NCBI GenBank assembly: GCA_963082875.1 | Contig: OY720099.1 | Location: forward strand, 372,001 to 436,000 | Origin: Corella eumyota | Lineage: Eukaryota; Chordata; Ascidiacea; Phlebobranchia; Corellidae | Reading direction: 5' to 3' | DNA: 64,000 nucleotides | Part shown: positions 49,501-63,282 of the stretch, piece after piece | Layout: the number at the start of each line of letters is the position of its first letter | How positions within the stretch are numbered: position 1 is the stretch's first letter | Program-made: the position numbers and the translations under genes | Notes under the pieces: model-generated | The model's input: only the letters and a program-made list of their open reading frames with translations | Told to the model about the DNA's origin: nothing | Database searches by the model: none

Positions 49501-52500
49501 ACAAGAGTCACCTTTAATAAATCAATTAAAAAACCTTTAAACTTACGTGGTAGAATATAAATTTATTAAATATATTCCTTCATAGTAGAAATTTTTTTAT
49601 AGATTCTTTTATCCTCGATGTAGGAAGGTCGAATGCGCGACCTAAACATCAGTTACCCCAACCCAGTCCTTTGACTATGGAAGTTTGGGATATTATATTG
49701 ATTACAATTGTCCGGTAATTTTGAGCTGCTGATTAAGTATTGGCTCAGCAGGAGTTTGGATCGTTTATAGTACTTCACTCAAAGGCCACAGTATTATAAC
49801 AAACAATTAAATATTCACAGTTTTTCCTGTTCCTGGAGGTCCAAACAAGATGAAAGGTTTTGGTCGAGCTTCGCCCTCCAATATCCTCTTTACTGCCAAT
49901 CTTTGTCGATCGTTTAATAATTTGTTCGTAAATAAGTCAGCTTTATTGTTGGTATCCTGTGTTTAAAGTGATTCATAGTTTTCTAATTTGATTATCAGTA
50001 AAATTTTACATATCTAATATCCATTATTTTTTAAACGTAATAATTTTTTTAATGTATAAGTTACTGTTTAAATATTCAATTACAAAAGATTCAGTGTGAA
50101 CACAGATTATAAACTACAAAAATTTACCGGCAGAAGTTGAAATTGTTTCTTCTTGGTTTGAATTTTTCCATGAGGATCAGAAAACAAAATATTTTCGGCA
50201 AAATATTGTTTGGCAAGCTAAAAAATAATTAATCAAAATATTTATGTGAGACATCAAGTAAAACATACCTATTAAAACATCTTTACAAACCAACAATGGG
50301 AATCAAACCCAAGGCTTCACAACTTGTCATGTCATAGTGTAGTGGTTATAACACTCAGCTAGAGGTTTCAAGTATAATCCCCACTGCTCTTATGCTGAAG
50401 TGCACTGAAATAAGGCACTATAAACCATACAAACTCCTGCTGAGCCAGCACTTAATCAACAGACTAATTGTCGAGCAATTATAATCTATAATATCCCAAA
50501 CTTTTAAAGTCAATTTAGGTTGGTTGAACTAATGTTACTCTATGTTTAGGTCATAAAGTTGACCTTTTAACATTGGGGGTAAATTACAACAACTTACATT
50601 AACAGCAAGATGAGATCTTCTGAATGGAGTTCGACTGTAGGAGAACGAGGCGTCAAAAGTCTCCTCTTCATCAAAGTGGGCTTGGAATCGATCGTGGAAC
50701 TTAAGAAGTAACTCCTCTGTTTCCATGGCGATGTGGTGGATAAAACCATGCTGTTTTGCTCCATTGGGCACACTCGTGTGGAGGATAACAACATCACCTA
50801 GTGAGGATAAAGTAAAATTGTTATTTACAAATATATATTAATTTCAACAAAAATTTAATTTTAGATTGATTTTTAAAATATTTATATTTTTGTAATCCTA
50901 AGCATGAAAAGGCTAAGTTGACTATAAAAATATATATATGTGGATAGTTAATTTATAAGCATATATACTAAATAAATAAAACTGCTGTTTGTGGTGCATT
51001 AGTTAATTATCGCAGGCAAATATTAGTTGAGAGTTGCGACCATATTACAACAATTAAAGTATCGACCATAAATCAATTTTTCAACTAGTTTATACAATTT
51101 TAAAGACAAAATAATATCCCAAACTCACCAATAAACAAACTTGGTTTTCCATCATAAACTCCGGGTACTTGTAACACCAGGAATTGACCTCTTGACTTTA
51201 GAGTAACATTCCTCAACTTGTAAGATTCAATTTCTTTCTCCATTGCAAGTTCTTCTAAGTGAAGGAGAGCACTAAACCTGCCTGTGAATAAAAGTTGAAG
51301 TTATAACTAGTTTTAAATGCAAAAACTTTACAGCCTAGAAAATAATAGGACTTTCAGTCTTGATTTATTTTCACTAGTTTGTCATATTTAGTCCGCGTTT
51401 TTTTTCTTAATATGAATTAAAACTTTATATAAACTCTGTCTTGATGTGGAAAGATCGACTTCAGAACCTAAACATAGAGTAACATTTGTTACCCAGACCC
51501 AGTCTTGTGTTAACTTTGCCAGTTTGAGATAATATTGATAATAATTGCCTAAAAAATGCTGATAAAAATAAATCCGGTAACTATCACCTAATATACTTAC
51601 AAACGACAACATGGTGTAGTGGTCAGAACACTTTGCTTCACTATTTGAGGCCATTGGTTCGATTTTCAATGCTTTCATTGGCACACTTAAATAAGCGCTA
51701 CGAACGATATAAACTCCTGCTGAGCCAATTAATTAGCAGCTTAACTATTGGGCAATTATAATCTGTAATATCCCAAACTGCTACAGGCAACTCGAGACTG
51801 GGTCGGAGTAACTGATGTTACTCTATGTTTAGGCTGTGAAGTTGATCATTATAGATCAAAGATGAAAAATACAACAAAAATCCTGTGCTTTTAAGTAATA
51901 TGTTTATTACATACTTGCATAGTTATTGAAGCACAGAGGTTTCTTGAGCACAGGTCTGATTGCCAACAAGTCCTTGTTTTCCTCAATACAATTCCTTAAA
52001 CTTTCATCAACTGCATACTTGGGTAGAAAGGATGGCAAGCTGGCACATCTTCCTTTACTGCGTACATAAGATTGGGTTAGTTAGGTAACGATAAAGTAAT
52101 AAACAATAAATGGATAATGATATGCACCAATAAGTAGGATTAAAGTGGAAGGGTTATAGTTTACAGTTTTAACCCAAAACTAGTTAATATTTCGTCCTTA
52201 GGTTGGCATTTTAATTGTTGTAATATGGTTGCCACTTGCAACTTATATTTGCCTGTGATAACTTACCCGCGCACCATTTTTATTTATTTTAAAGGCCTTT
52301 AAGTTTAATATATTTATATGGTGCCAAGCTTTATTATATACAGATAGTTTGTTTTAAATTATTAGTAAAAATTGTCATAGTTAAGTAAACTAAAAATAAA
52401 CTTTTTCTTTACAATTTTTAATTTTTAAAATGATAAAACTTACAATTCTGGTCTCTCCCCCCTTAAAACCCACCCTGATTGGTTGGATTTAGTGGGCGTG

Positions 52501-55500
52501 TCTCTTGTTATATTTCCCCTGTTAATCAGATCAACTTTTAATGCTCTCCAGTTACTTCGACCTTCAACATTTGTTAAATTTTTTTTTTTAAATTTTTGTT
52601 CAAATTTTAATCAAACTTAAAGTAGGTAAACTAATAACAGAAACACTTGTACTACTAAACACTTTATGCTATTAAACACTTTTAGTTTTATGTCCACAAA
52701 GGGAAAGTATAAGTTATTTGCTAGATGTACTAACCTGGTATTTTAATATACTGATTTTGGTAAATGGGGCTTACACTTTTTTAAGATTACTTTTACATAA
52801 TATTGTAAGTTATTTAATTACAAAATTTTAACACTTTTTTACCTTGTTTGCTTTCAATAATAGTTGCTGCAACTTGGTCGAATTTCCTTGGTGAATAATT
52901 CTTTGAACAAGAATTCAACTCAAAAAAGATTTCATTGTTAATGTTTCCTTTAATTTAACAAACATTTAAGGTTAAAAACAATTTAAAGCAAGTTACCAAA
53001 CTGTAAATAAGAATAATATTACTTACTATCAACAGAAACAGGAAGTATCAACAAACAATATTTTATATTCACACGGCAGCGTGGTGTAGTGGTAAGAACA
53101 CTTGCTACACCACTAATGAGGTCGTGGGTTCAATCCCAATTGATCTCAAGCTGTAGCGCCCTTGAGTAAGGCGCTATAAATGGTGTGAACTCTTGCTGAG
53201 CCAACACTTAATCAGCAGCATAATTACCGGGCAATTATAATCTATATAATATCCCAAACTGCCACAGGCAACTCGAGACTGGGTCTGAGTAACTGATGTT
53301 ACTCTACGTTTAAGTCGTGCATTCGACCTTCCCAAATCGAGGATAAAGATATACACAAAAAAAAAATATTGTCAAATTGACAAGAGTATCCCTTATTCAA
53401 TAAATTTAATATAAAATAATCAAGCACAAATTGGAAATCTTACTAAACAAAAAAGGTGTATTTTTATAAGCAAGGTTCAAAACTCAGTTTAAAAACAATA
53501 AAATTTTAAACAAATAATTTACACCACACCTGAGTAACAACCCCTGTTCGGCCATGGAGCATGAGTCACAACCCCTGTGATGAGCTTCGTTAACGTTGGT
53601 TTAATTGAAGTTGCGGTGTTTCCAGGTTGAACTTCAGCCTGGACCCAATCCCCAATGCAAGGCTCAAAACTAAAAAAATTAAATTTAAATTTACAAATAT
53701 TATTTAAAGTTTTTTTTAAATGTTTTTCTTAGCATTTATTTTTTATATATAACTTTATCCTTGATGTGGGAAAGTCGAATGCGCGACCTAAACATAGAGT
53801 AACATCAGTTACCCCGACCCAGTCTTGAGTTGCCTGTGGCAGTTTAGGATATTATTGATTATAATTATCTAACATTTAAGCTACCATGTATAACGCCTTA
53901 CTCAAGAGCGCTACAATGTAAGGTCAGTGGGGATTGAACCCAAGACCTCACATAGCATAGGAAGTGTTTTAACCACTTCATCATGCTGCCTGTTTTTCAA
54001 ACTTTCAACTCAATTCTTTAAGATAATATTACTAATTAAAGTTTAATTAACGAAAGATGATAAAAGGCAAAAATCCTGTTATTGCTTTGAGAATGCAGTA
54101 ACACAAATATTGTAAAAATAATCCTTACCTTATATCCTTAAATTCAAAGTTGACGCTGTCTTCAATTTGTCCAGATTTATTTTTAAAGTCAAGGTTGGAG
54201 ATCAAACCAATCATCATTCCTCGCTCTTCGTGAGTGGAAGGAATTCTACAACAAAATATAAGATCTTAATTAGCAGGTTGTTTAATTATTAATAACATTT
54301 AGCTTAGAATAATATCATGATGTCAATAGTATAAAGTTGTTGACAATAAAGTTGCCATCTATATATATCAAAGCTTGTTGTAAAATATGTTTAATTTATA
54401 GACCTACAAAATAAATAAAACTGCCTATTGTGACGCGCAGGTTGAATTAGTCGAAAGTTGCAACTTGGAAAATTAAAATCCCGATCATTTGCTGGCTATT
54501 GACTAGTTTCAACATAAAGATATTCTACATTTGTTACTTAACACGAATATAAAGGTACAGCTATAAAAATGGACTAACCTAAAATCGACCTTGTCCCAAT
54601 CTATCTCCTCCTTCATCAAGGTCACCCTTGTAGCCCTCCAACCCCCCTTACCCCTTCTAAAGCATTCAACCATGACTTTATCCCCAACATCAGGTCGGTC
54701 ATTTGTTCCAAACCCAACAACATCTTGAAAACAATTACAAATTTAAGGTTAGAATTTTCAAACTAGTGTTTTGCCCAATGTCTTAACTTTTTGTGTTATT
54801 TTAATAAGTGGGTAGTATAGTTAAAAACAATTAAACTCTGGTTATTAAACCAATCAATAAGGCAATTTTGGCACTCAAATTTTGCACCATAATCTTGTTT
54901 ATTGTAATATTTTACTTGTAGTTATAAACGAGTTCAACAACTCAAACCTTTTATTTTAAAGTAGACTTGGTGGTCAATCAACCCGTTATCATCAAATAAA
55001 CTCGTTACAACTCCCTCAATGCTCTTGCGTTCCACTTTATCCTCACTCAGGAAGGGGTTACACAAACCCATACATGGGGGGCCATCTGTGTTCATAACAA
55101 TATAACAAACATCATTTAGAAGATGTACAAATTTTATAAATAACTAATAAGCTAAAAATTTTATGATTTTGTTAATTAATTATCATGTTAATTAGATATA
55201 TGCTTGGCATAAGCAATTATAAAGAGTTTTTGAACGTGCCAAGAGTGAAAATTTAACCTAAAACTTGGGCAATTACATACAGATTCTGTAAAGTGCTAAT
55301 AGTACGAATCAAACACTGTACCTCAGGTTTGGAAGCTCTATTAGTGTCGTCTGCCAAGTTTATAAAATGCAAAAAGGACGGAAATTTATACCTTAGCCTA
55401 ATCTTGTCTTATGCATTCCACCCTTTTTGCATTCATTTTAGGACTATTTGTTTAAATTGGCGGACAATGCTTATAAAGCCACAGGTCTGTTTGAATAAGT

Positions 55501-55719
55501 TTTTTGCCTTCTAGCATTTTTAAAACCCCCCACAAATACAATAAAACATTTTAAAAGCACCAAACAAATAAAATCACCTTTTTTAACTTCTAGACTTTTA
55601 TACCAAGTCAAGAAATCAAGTTGATCTTTAGTTTTCCATTTATCCCGATTTCTGAAATTTATTTCTTCTTGTTTAACCATTCCAACCATAATCAGCCAAT
55701 TCCGAACCAGACTAACCAT
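46506..55719 (-). CDS. MOV10L1: MOV10L1-type RNA helicase (piRNA biogenesis)
   Basis: MOV10L1 is the germline Upf1-like superfamily 1 helicase that feeds piRNA precursors to primary processing with PIWI proteins. Nineteen exons: 55719-55578, 55085-54948, 54723-54579, 54245-54129, 53669-53530, 52947-52843, 52561-52444, 52057-51915, 51281-51129, 50797-50598, 50217-50128, 49956-49819, 49511-49338, 48976-48761, 48485-48327, 48039-47956, 47616-47527, 47156-46962 and 46835-46506. All phases close, giving 958 residues against about 1211 in human. Motifs: Walker A GPPGTGKT (536-543), [30 protein letters not shown] (from 652), [25 protein letters not shown] and [16 protein letters not shown]. The N-terminal exons carry the family's [19 protein letters not shown] segment, which separates it from plain MOV10. 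It lies 313 bp upstream of SUPV3L1, same strand. Confidence 0.93.
47225..47512 (+). repeat. tRNA-derived SINE
   Basis: Near full length, MOV10L1 intron 17; its end lies about 12 bp from exon 17. Confidence 0.8.
47665..47830 (+). repeat. AT-rich interspersed repeat, family B
   Basis: Moderately diverged copy in MOV10L1 intron 16. Confidence 0.6.
48110..48253 (-). mobile_element. Family A element, diverged
   Basis: Retains AATGACAAAATCAATTTAAT, AAAACATGCCA and ATGACATGGTCACCAAACCC with small internal deletions; MOV10L1 intron 15. Confidence 0.7.
48520..48690 (+). repeat. tRNA-derived SINE, 5'-truncated
   Basis: Begins at AACTTTCTGCTGAGC and reaches the tail; MOV10L1 intron 14. Confidence 0.7.
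49050..49320 (-). repeat. tRNA-derived SINE with internal duplication and filler
   Basis: A segment ending GGCACTACAGCATGGTAGCAGT occurs twice, separated by TCCTGAGCAACTTGGACCAG (49238-49257). This 20-mer equals coding sequence of MOV10L1 exon 15 about 780 bp away. Intron 13. Confidence 0.8.
49598..49800 (-). repeat. tRNA-derived SINE, head lost
   Basis: Tail and body are present; the B box and head are missing. MOV10L1 intron 12. Confidence 0.7.
50325..50583 (+). repeat. tRNA-derived SINE
   Basis: Head TCATAGTGTAGTGGTTATAA is clear. The body has lost a few bases around GGTTGGTTGAACTAATG. MOV10L1 intron 10. Confidence 0.75.
50925..51090 (-). repeat. AT-rich interspersed repeat, family B
   Basis: Inverted copy with TTGTAATATGGTCGCAACTC on the minus strand; MOV10L1 intron 9. 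Confidence 0.65.
51420..51868. repeat. Two tRNA-derived SINE copies in opposite orientation
   Basis: A minus-oriented tail fragment (about 51420-51560) and a plus-oriented near full-length copy (about 51600-51868) face away from a 40-bp spacer, in MOV10L1 intron 8. Confidence 0.75.
52175..52345 (+). repeat. AT-rich interspersed repeat, family B
   Basis: Copy beginning AACTAGTTAATATTTCG with a shortened 3' half; MOV10L1 intron 7. Confidence 0.6.
53073..53360 (+). repeat. tRNA-derived SINE, well preserved
   Basis: Head GCAGCGTGGTGTAGTGGTAA, B box GTGGGTTCAATCCC, and the full tail; MOV10L1 intron 5. Confidence 0.85.
53735..53993 (-). repeat. tRNA-derived SINE
   Basis: In MOV10L1 intron 4, with the CAGCAGGAGTTC part deleted from the body. 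Confidence 0.75.
54350..54510 (-). repeat. AT-rich interspersed repeat, family B
   Basis: Inverted copy in MOV10L1 intron 3. The minus strand reads AACTAGTCAATAGCCAGC at its start. Confidence 0.6.
55332..55479. mobile_element. MITE-like element with imperfect inverted ends (copy 2)
   Basis: Related along its length to 11818-11968 (GCCAAGTTTATAAA, CCTAATCTTGTCTTATGCAT, TGCATTCATTTTA). Inverted ends are CTATTAGTGTCGTCTGCCAA and the reverse of GGCGGACAATGCTTATAA. MOV10L1 intron 1. Confidence 0.6.
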
Positions 55720-57229
55720 CTTGAGTTACCAACAAACCATTCTAAATATTAAATTTGTTATTTAATCACTTTTAAAAACGGAAATATTAATGTTTTTAGC
55801 CTAAATTTAAAAAAAGAATTAACCTTGAAAAAACATAACATTGTAAAGGGAAATCCCCGTTTTACACGTGCTTTTAAAATTGTTGTCCAAAAATATTTAT
55901 AAGATTTCTGTGTTTGTTTATCCTCAATAACAAAGCGACATCTTTACAACCTAAAAATAATTAAGAACACTAATTAACAAAAATTTATGCTAAATCTTTA
56001 ATAATAAAATAACAATAAAATACAAAACAAACAAAAGATTATGACGTCACAAGAAAAAGCTTTTAAAGTAGTCGTTTATTGTTATTAGACGACTTTTAAA
56101 TTTTAAAATCCGCAAAATGTTGAAAAACCCACGTGTGAGACTAAAATAAGTTTCAATTTTATTCGTCAACAATGGATTTTATTGTTACGTAACAATGCCA
56201 ACAACATGACAAACATTATAAAGTGCATCCATTGTCGATTATGATCGAATAATGGGCGAGTTATCACAAACAATCACAAGAAAACTCCGCGAAAACTTTT
56301 AGTTGAAGTTTTATAATTGTGACGTCATATTTGTTATTATAGCGAACAATGGAGATCGAGCCAAACTCGTGTTTTAAAATCTTGTGGTAAAAAACATTTT
56401 GCGAAAATATTTTGAACGAAGGTTTTTATAAACTGCGCAAAAAAAAACTTATTAATTGTTAATTAAATTAATTGATATATATGTGCGCGTTGTTAGTTCA
56501 ATTAAAACTGTCCTAAAAAAGTTAATGTTTGTTTTTTAATAAAACAAGGTCACGTGATGCTGGAATAATGGCAACAATGTTTGCCAACTTGATTTATTGC
56601 TGTTAAGTTTTATTGTGTATTCTAAGTTGGCGTTTAAGGTAGGCTTTAATAAAACGTAGTTAAACAACAACTTATTGGGTGCTATGTTTTTAACTTTTAG
56701 ATGTTTTTTAGACTAAATTTTATGCAAAAAAAGTTATTTTAGCAAAGGTAGTAGCGTTGTTTGTTCCGTTTTAAAATTACTTTTTGTACTAAATTTAAAT
56801 GAGGCGTCCGCGTTGCTATTGTTAGCGTGAATTATTTAGGTTTTTAGTGTTAAATGTTAAACATAAATTCACCCTGTATATTAAATTGTTGACAATTATT
56901 TCGAATTTTGTTTAACTTTTGTGTTCGCTAAGTTTCACGGCAGGTAAGTAAACAAAAATATCAAAGAACTCAGGTTAATTCTATTTAAAAATATTAAAAA
57001 ACTTAAGTTAGGGTGTATTTACATTTGTCTTAGGAATATTATTAATACAACTATGTACTAGCGATTACATATGTTTAAAACACAGTAATTTTGCCAATAT
57101 TGAACTTATTTAAAATTATAAATTTAAAAACAGTCCCGTTAGGCCGAACATATTGTAAGGCACAATAGAAAGTAATTTTAACCTTGAATATACGTCACAA
57201 CCAGATTTAAAAGAGGATAAATATAAGTT
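55720..57229. promoter_or_regulatory. Divergent promoter region of MOV10L1 and the coiled-coil gene
   Basis: A repeat-free 1.5-kb stretch between two divergent starts. It has CRE palindromes TGACGTCA at 56042-56049 and 56320-56327 and CACGTG E-boxes near 55866 and 56131. No TATA box was identified. Confidence 0.4.
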
Positions 57230-59012
57230 ATGAGGGTGAGTGTAGTAACGAACAAAAGAACGGAGTCGGGAAGCGTGGATAATGATCGGTTTGGAGGCTA
57301 CACGGGGAGCCAGGATTATGAAAGTTATGGTGAAAGTAGAATTAATGTGGCAGAAGTTATACAACAACGAGATGAAGCGTTAAAGGTAGGCCAAGTACTT
57401 TATATTTAATTTGTGTTTTAAAAACGCTTTTGCGTAATTAGTTTGACATTGAAAAACGCATTAGATTTTAAATTTTAAAGTATTAGTAATATACTCTTAA
57501 ATGTCGTGTTAATAATACAATATTTAAACCATTTATACAAAAAAATCATCAAAAAATTAATTTAATTTATGTTAAAAGTGTTCTAAAAACGCTTTTGCGT
57601 AATTAATTTAACGTTCAAAAGTTAAAAAATTAAAATTAAAAGTAATAGTGATATAATTTCAAATGTTGTGTTAAAATTTTACTTTAAATAAACTATTTAA
57701 AATAACAAAAAAAAGACATAAAAAAGACAACCGTAAAAATTTACCAATTTAAAAATTAATTTTAGCGGGAAGAGGCATCACGTGACCGCATGAAACTTCA
57801 AGAAACAATTAATCTGAAACAAATCCAGGATTTGAGGTCACAATTACGCAAAGTGACGTCAGACAATCAAAGGTTAATGCGGGGTCAAACTAATACAGGG
57901 GTCAAGTTGGACAAAAAGAAAGATGGAAATAAAGTAAATTGTTTATTATTTTAATAAATCATAACTTTCAATTGTTATAGAACAATCAAAACAAATAATC
58001 CCGATTATGTTTGTTTGTTTAAGACAATGATAACAATGAGGTTTGTTACAGAACAAAGAGTTGCGAGATTTGAACAGAACCATCGATTCACTGAGGAACG
58101 ATAAAATCAAACTTCAGAATAAAATCCACGAACTTTCTCAGTTTATAAAGGTTTGTATACCTTATATAAGATTGTAAAAGTGACGTCATAATCAATTAAT
58201 AAACCCTCTCTATGACATCATAGGTGATGAGCGATCTGAAGACTCAATCTTCGACTCTGTGTCGAGAGAAAGACGAACAAATACTTCGACTTCAAGAAGA
58301 GAAAGAATTGGCATACCAGGTTAGTTCAGTTAGAAGTTTAACATACATGATGTATTAATATTAAATGGTTAACGTTTTAAAGGTCCGCGAGCAGGAATTG
58401 AACCGGAGGATTCAAGTTGAGGGCGAATTACATTCCCTGCAAACCTATCTCGAGTTCCGCTCCCGCAAGAACCGGGAAAATACCCGGACCAAAGCGGTAC
58501 AAACCAGCACCAGTATCCCGATCCGAACCGGGATGTTGAAACGTACAACTAGCTCAGCTGGGAACATAAGTGTTACTAGTTTGGGGAATATGGGGAATCG
58601 AAGCGTTGGAAGCGCTATTCGGAGCTCTGTTAACCTAATCAATGGCTCTGGGGCGACAGCTAGCTACAATGCGCTTAAATCGGCAGCTGATCAATGGCGA
58701 CTTCAAGCGGTTGAAGATATTTACAAAAAAGAAACCGGTGAAATGAGAAAGAAATTCGTGGAGGCAAGACGACAACATAGCTCTAAATTATCACCAACAA
58801 AATCCAGTAGAGTGTCGTTTAAACAAACTAATAACAGCATGAAAAATAGTCTCAAATCAGGCTCAGAGCTCGCGTATAACCTACCGCCTTCTCCGCCTTC
58901 ACAAAATCGATCGCAAGTAGGCGCACAAGGGCGGTTTCAGTTTGGTAAACACTCAGCTACGATGACACCAGCGGCTATTATCTACAACGCTCGAATAACC
59001 GTCGACAACTGA
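57230..59012 (+). CDS. Coiled-coil protein, family not recognised
   Basis: Five exons, 57230-57385, 57766-57933, 58052-58150, 58224-58319 and 58383-59012. All phases close, giving 382 residues. Residues 1-45 are Ser/Gly/Tyr-rich. Residues 45-205 are predicted coiled coil (INVAEVIQQRDEALKREEAS, KELRDLNRTIDSLRNDKIKL, EKDEQILRLQEEKELAYQVR). The last 180 residues are basic, Ser/Thr-rich and probably disordered (TSSAGNISVTSLGNMGN, SSKLSPTKSSRVSFK, NLPPSPPSQNRSQ). There is no signal peptide or membrane segment. The layout resembles centrosomal, ciliary or cytoskeletal scaffold proteins, but that is only analogy. AATAAA lies just after the stop, near 59023. It is divergent from MOV10L1. Confidence 0.8.
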
Positions 59013-59410
59013 ACGTTAGACAAATAAATTTGTGTTGATTTTATTCGTTTTTCTTTTTTTACGGACGACTGTGTTACTACCATGACTTAATAGCTTTTAA
59101 TAATAAAAAAAACTTTGTTCAACAATTGTGTCTTACATTTATGAATATATAACAAAGTAATACAATTATAACCGATCAAAAATTCCTAAAATAGATAAAA
59201 ATATAGGTCGCTAGCTTATATTTTACACAATTCAAGGACAAACTAAAATTATATAAACCGATCAAGCGCAACGAACCAAGTTTGCTATCAAAATATTTTG
59301 TTTTATTAAAATTCCAAAAAATCGTTATTTTTTAATAATTTGAACTGAAGTTTTCGATATAAACATTTACTTTCTTGCGGACATTTAAATCTTTTGCATT
59401 TTAATTGATT
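59013..59410. other. Intergenic, no gene seen
   Basis: Holds the coiled-coil gene's polyadenylation region and the promoter side of the small ORF/NABP unit. AT-rich, no repeat recognised. Confidence 0.5.
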
Positions 59411-59690
59411 ATGTTTATTTCTCGACGTTGGTTCGACTACATACTGTGCTTTGTAAGTTTATAACAAGTTGTACATTCGTTAAGTGACTGAAAATTACAT
59501 TTTAGAATTAAATCAAACCAATGCGCATTTTACAAAAACCATTTTCTATAAAATAACCACCTGCTTAACTAATTTATATTTTCTATTTAAGCTGCTTTTT
59601 GCAACAGTTGTCCTATCCTGGTCCTACGTTTTATACACAACAAGACTAACTGGAATCAAGTTTCTAAACGACCGCTTTCCATCGCAATAA
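59411..59690 (+). CDS. Small single-pass membrane protein ORF upstream of NABP
   Basis: ATG at 59411 opens 14 codons (MFISRRWFDYILCF) to a GTAAGT donor at 59453. Splicing to CTATTTAAG|CTG at 59592 continues in frame for 32 more residues to a TAA at 59688-59690, giving 46 residues. The predicted product has one hydrophobic segment (about residues 9-30) after a basic start and a polar C-terminus (GIKFLNDRFPSQ). The stop is 4 nt before the NABP ATG, so both ORFs are probably on one transcript: a dicistronic mRNA or a long uORF. No family recognised. An unspliced reading from 59484 gives a longer but less likely frame. Confidence 0.45.
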
Positions 59691-59694
59691 AATA

Positions 59695-60168
59695 ATGTAT
59701 AAAGAGGATAAAAACGCAACAGTTAACTACATCAAAGATCTCGTCCCGCAAGCTAAAAACCTTCACATGAAAGTCATGGTACTCAGTGTTTCAAATTCTT
59801 ACAAAACTAAAGATGGAAACGAAGTTAGATCTTGCAAAGTTGCTGATAAGACCGGCAGCATTAACTTGTCAATGTGGGGGGAATATGGAAATCATGTTCA
59901 ACCTAGTGATATATTATCACTTAACCGTTGTTATGCTGTTCTATTTAAAAACTGTTTAACGTTGTATGTCGGGAAATTGGGAAGTTTGGTTAAGGTCGGT
60001 GAGTTTTGTATGGTTGTGAGTGAAGTTCCTGACTTAAGTGATCCAAATCATGAGTGGATTCAACAGAACCAAGAAAATAAAAACTCCGGGAATCAACAAA
60101 CTGCTGGGGGTCAAAACCAAGTGCAACAAAAAAATAATAAAAATAATTTCCGCAACCAAAAACAATAA
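59695..60168 (+). CDS. NABP: SOSS complex subunit B / nucleic-acid-binding protein (hSSB)
   Basis: Single-strand DNA-binding OB-fold protein of the SOSS complex (with INTS3 and INIP), acting at DNA double-strand breaks and in Integrator-linked transcription. The single-exon ORF encodes 157 residues. The OB fold covers about residues 9-110. It shows SNSYKTKDGNEVRSCKVADK, TGSINLSMWGEYGNHVQPSD, RCYAVLFKNCLTLYVGKLG and VGEFCMVVSEVPDLSDPN, all close to NABP1/NABP2. The tail is Gln/Asn-rich and short (NNKNNFRNQKQ); vertebrate tails are longer and Gly/Pro-rich. One gene probably stands for both vertebrate paralogues. AATAAA at about 60204. Convergent with SREK1IP1. Confidence 0.93.
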   Translation: MYKEDKNATVNYIKDLVPQAKNLHMKVMVLSVSNSYKTKDGNEVRSCKVADKTGSINLSMWGEYGNHVQPSDILSLNRCYAVLFKNCLTLYVGKLGSLVKVGEFCMVVSEVPDLSDPNHEWIQQNQENKNSGNQQTAGGQNQVQQKNNKNNFRNQKQ

Positions 60169-60886
60169 AAACTTTATAGGATTGTAGCTTTCAAATGTTT
60201 AAAGAATAAATGAAATATTGCAGTAAATGTTGTGTTAACTTAATGACATAATTACAATAAATCACACTTAACCTAATAACAACAACGTCTTGTTAATTAC
60301 AACATATGTATAAGAAAGGATTATGCAGATGTTAAAAGTTGTTGTTGACAGCTCTCTAATAAAACTCTTAAACTATAAATCAAAACAATATTTTTATTTT
60401 GTGTTTAAAGAATTCAGCAGAATAAGGTCAAAAAGTTTGGTTAAAAATACAAACATCGTAAAAATCAATTCGATTGCTTAGAATATATTAAAAACCTTTA
60501 AAATACAAAGTCCAAACGTTTTATTAAAACAAACCCACAACTAAAACAAACTATATTAAAGGCAGTGTAGAATTAAACATGAAGTTTGCAGCACAATTTC
60601 AACAACAACATTATAACTAGAAGGCCACAATAATAATTCATAAATTTAATGAAAAAATTTCAGAAAACCAATAATGAAATCTAATTAGTTTGGTATTGAT
60701 TTTTAGCTCAATAAACAACAGTTGCTCACATAAAATCCTTATTTGAAACAATCAATAAAATAATATGATTGATAAAATAAATAATTTCAGGAAAAAATAT
60801 AACAAAATTTTCTGGGAGTATTTTTGTAACTTAATGGTAAAAATTTGCGGTGTTTTAAAAGAATCTAAAAGTTCGATAAAATGGAA
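60169..60886. other. Convergent intergenic region, NABP and SREK1IP1 3' ends
   Basis: AT-rich, no ORF of note; an AATAAA for NABP near 60204. Confidence 0.5.
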
Positions 60887-62588
<1,702 letters not shown>

Positions 62589-63282
62589 TCTGAATTGCTT
62601 CTAAGTTTTCTATTCCAACAACAACCAGGTCATTTAAAATTGACTATATTTAAATCAATACACTTATTAATCTACAATGAAAAGAAAATTAGACAACACT
62701 TTAAAATTAAAACTTTTACAAAAACACAAAATTACTTTAACAATAGCACAAGGTTAGCACTATATACCATGGAGAGCTTTAGCACAACGTTTCAGTATTT
62801 TACATTAATTTGGGGGCTATTAAAATGAGGTAAATTAATAGAACTTTAATTTTTATGGTTTCTTTACAATTGCTTCTAAATGCTATAGGCAGTTTAATTC
62901 CAAAATCAATAAATGCTCATTAGTACAGAAACAGTGAACTAATCAATAAATTTTACAGTTTTTATATTCTTGAATTCAAATCAAATTTACAGTTTTAAAA
63001 TAGCTACAGTGTTATACTATTTATAATTCATGTTAGTACTATTTATAATTCGTATTAAATTCTATCCATTTTTTCAAATAATGTCACTAAAATATAAAAT
63101 CGTTTTACAATACAAAAGGGTTGAACCAAAACAATCTCACAAAAATACAAAACTTTTAAATTTTGGAATTTTTTTTGCATTAAAATCTAATTTCTATTGA
63201 ATACAATAATTTTAAATTAAACAGCAGCCCTTAATTTTAAATTACAACACAAACAATCACAAAATTCTTATTAAAATGTTGC
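62589..63282. other. SREK1IP1 promoter side and calmodulin 3' flank
   Basis: AT-rich. Nothing beyond an imperfect local repeat (TACTATTTATAATTCATGTT and TACTATTTATAATTCGTATT at about 63016-63055). Confidence 0.45.

Noticed and set aside
62595-62828. 77-codon plus-strand ORF beside SREK1IP1
   Set aside because: Lies in the SREK1IP1 5' flank, composition-driven, no homology.
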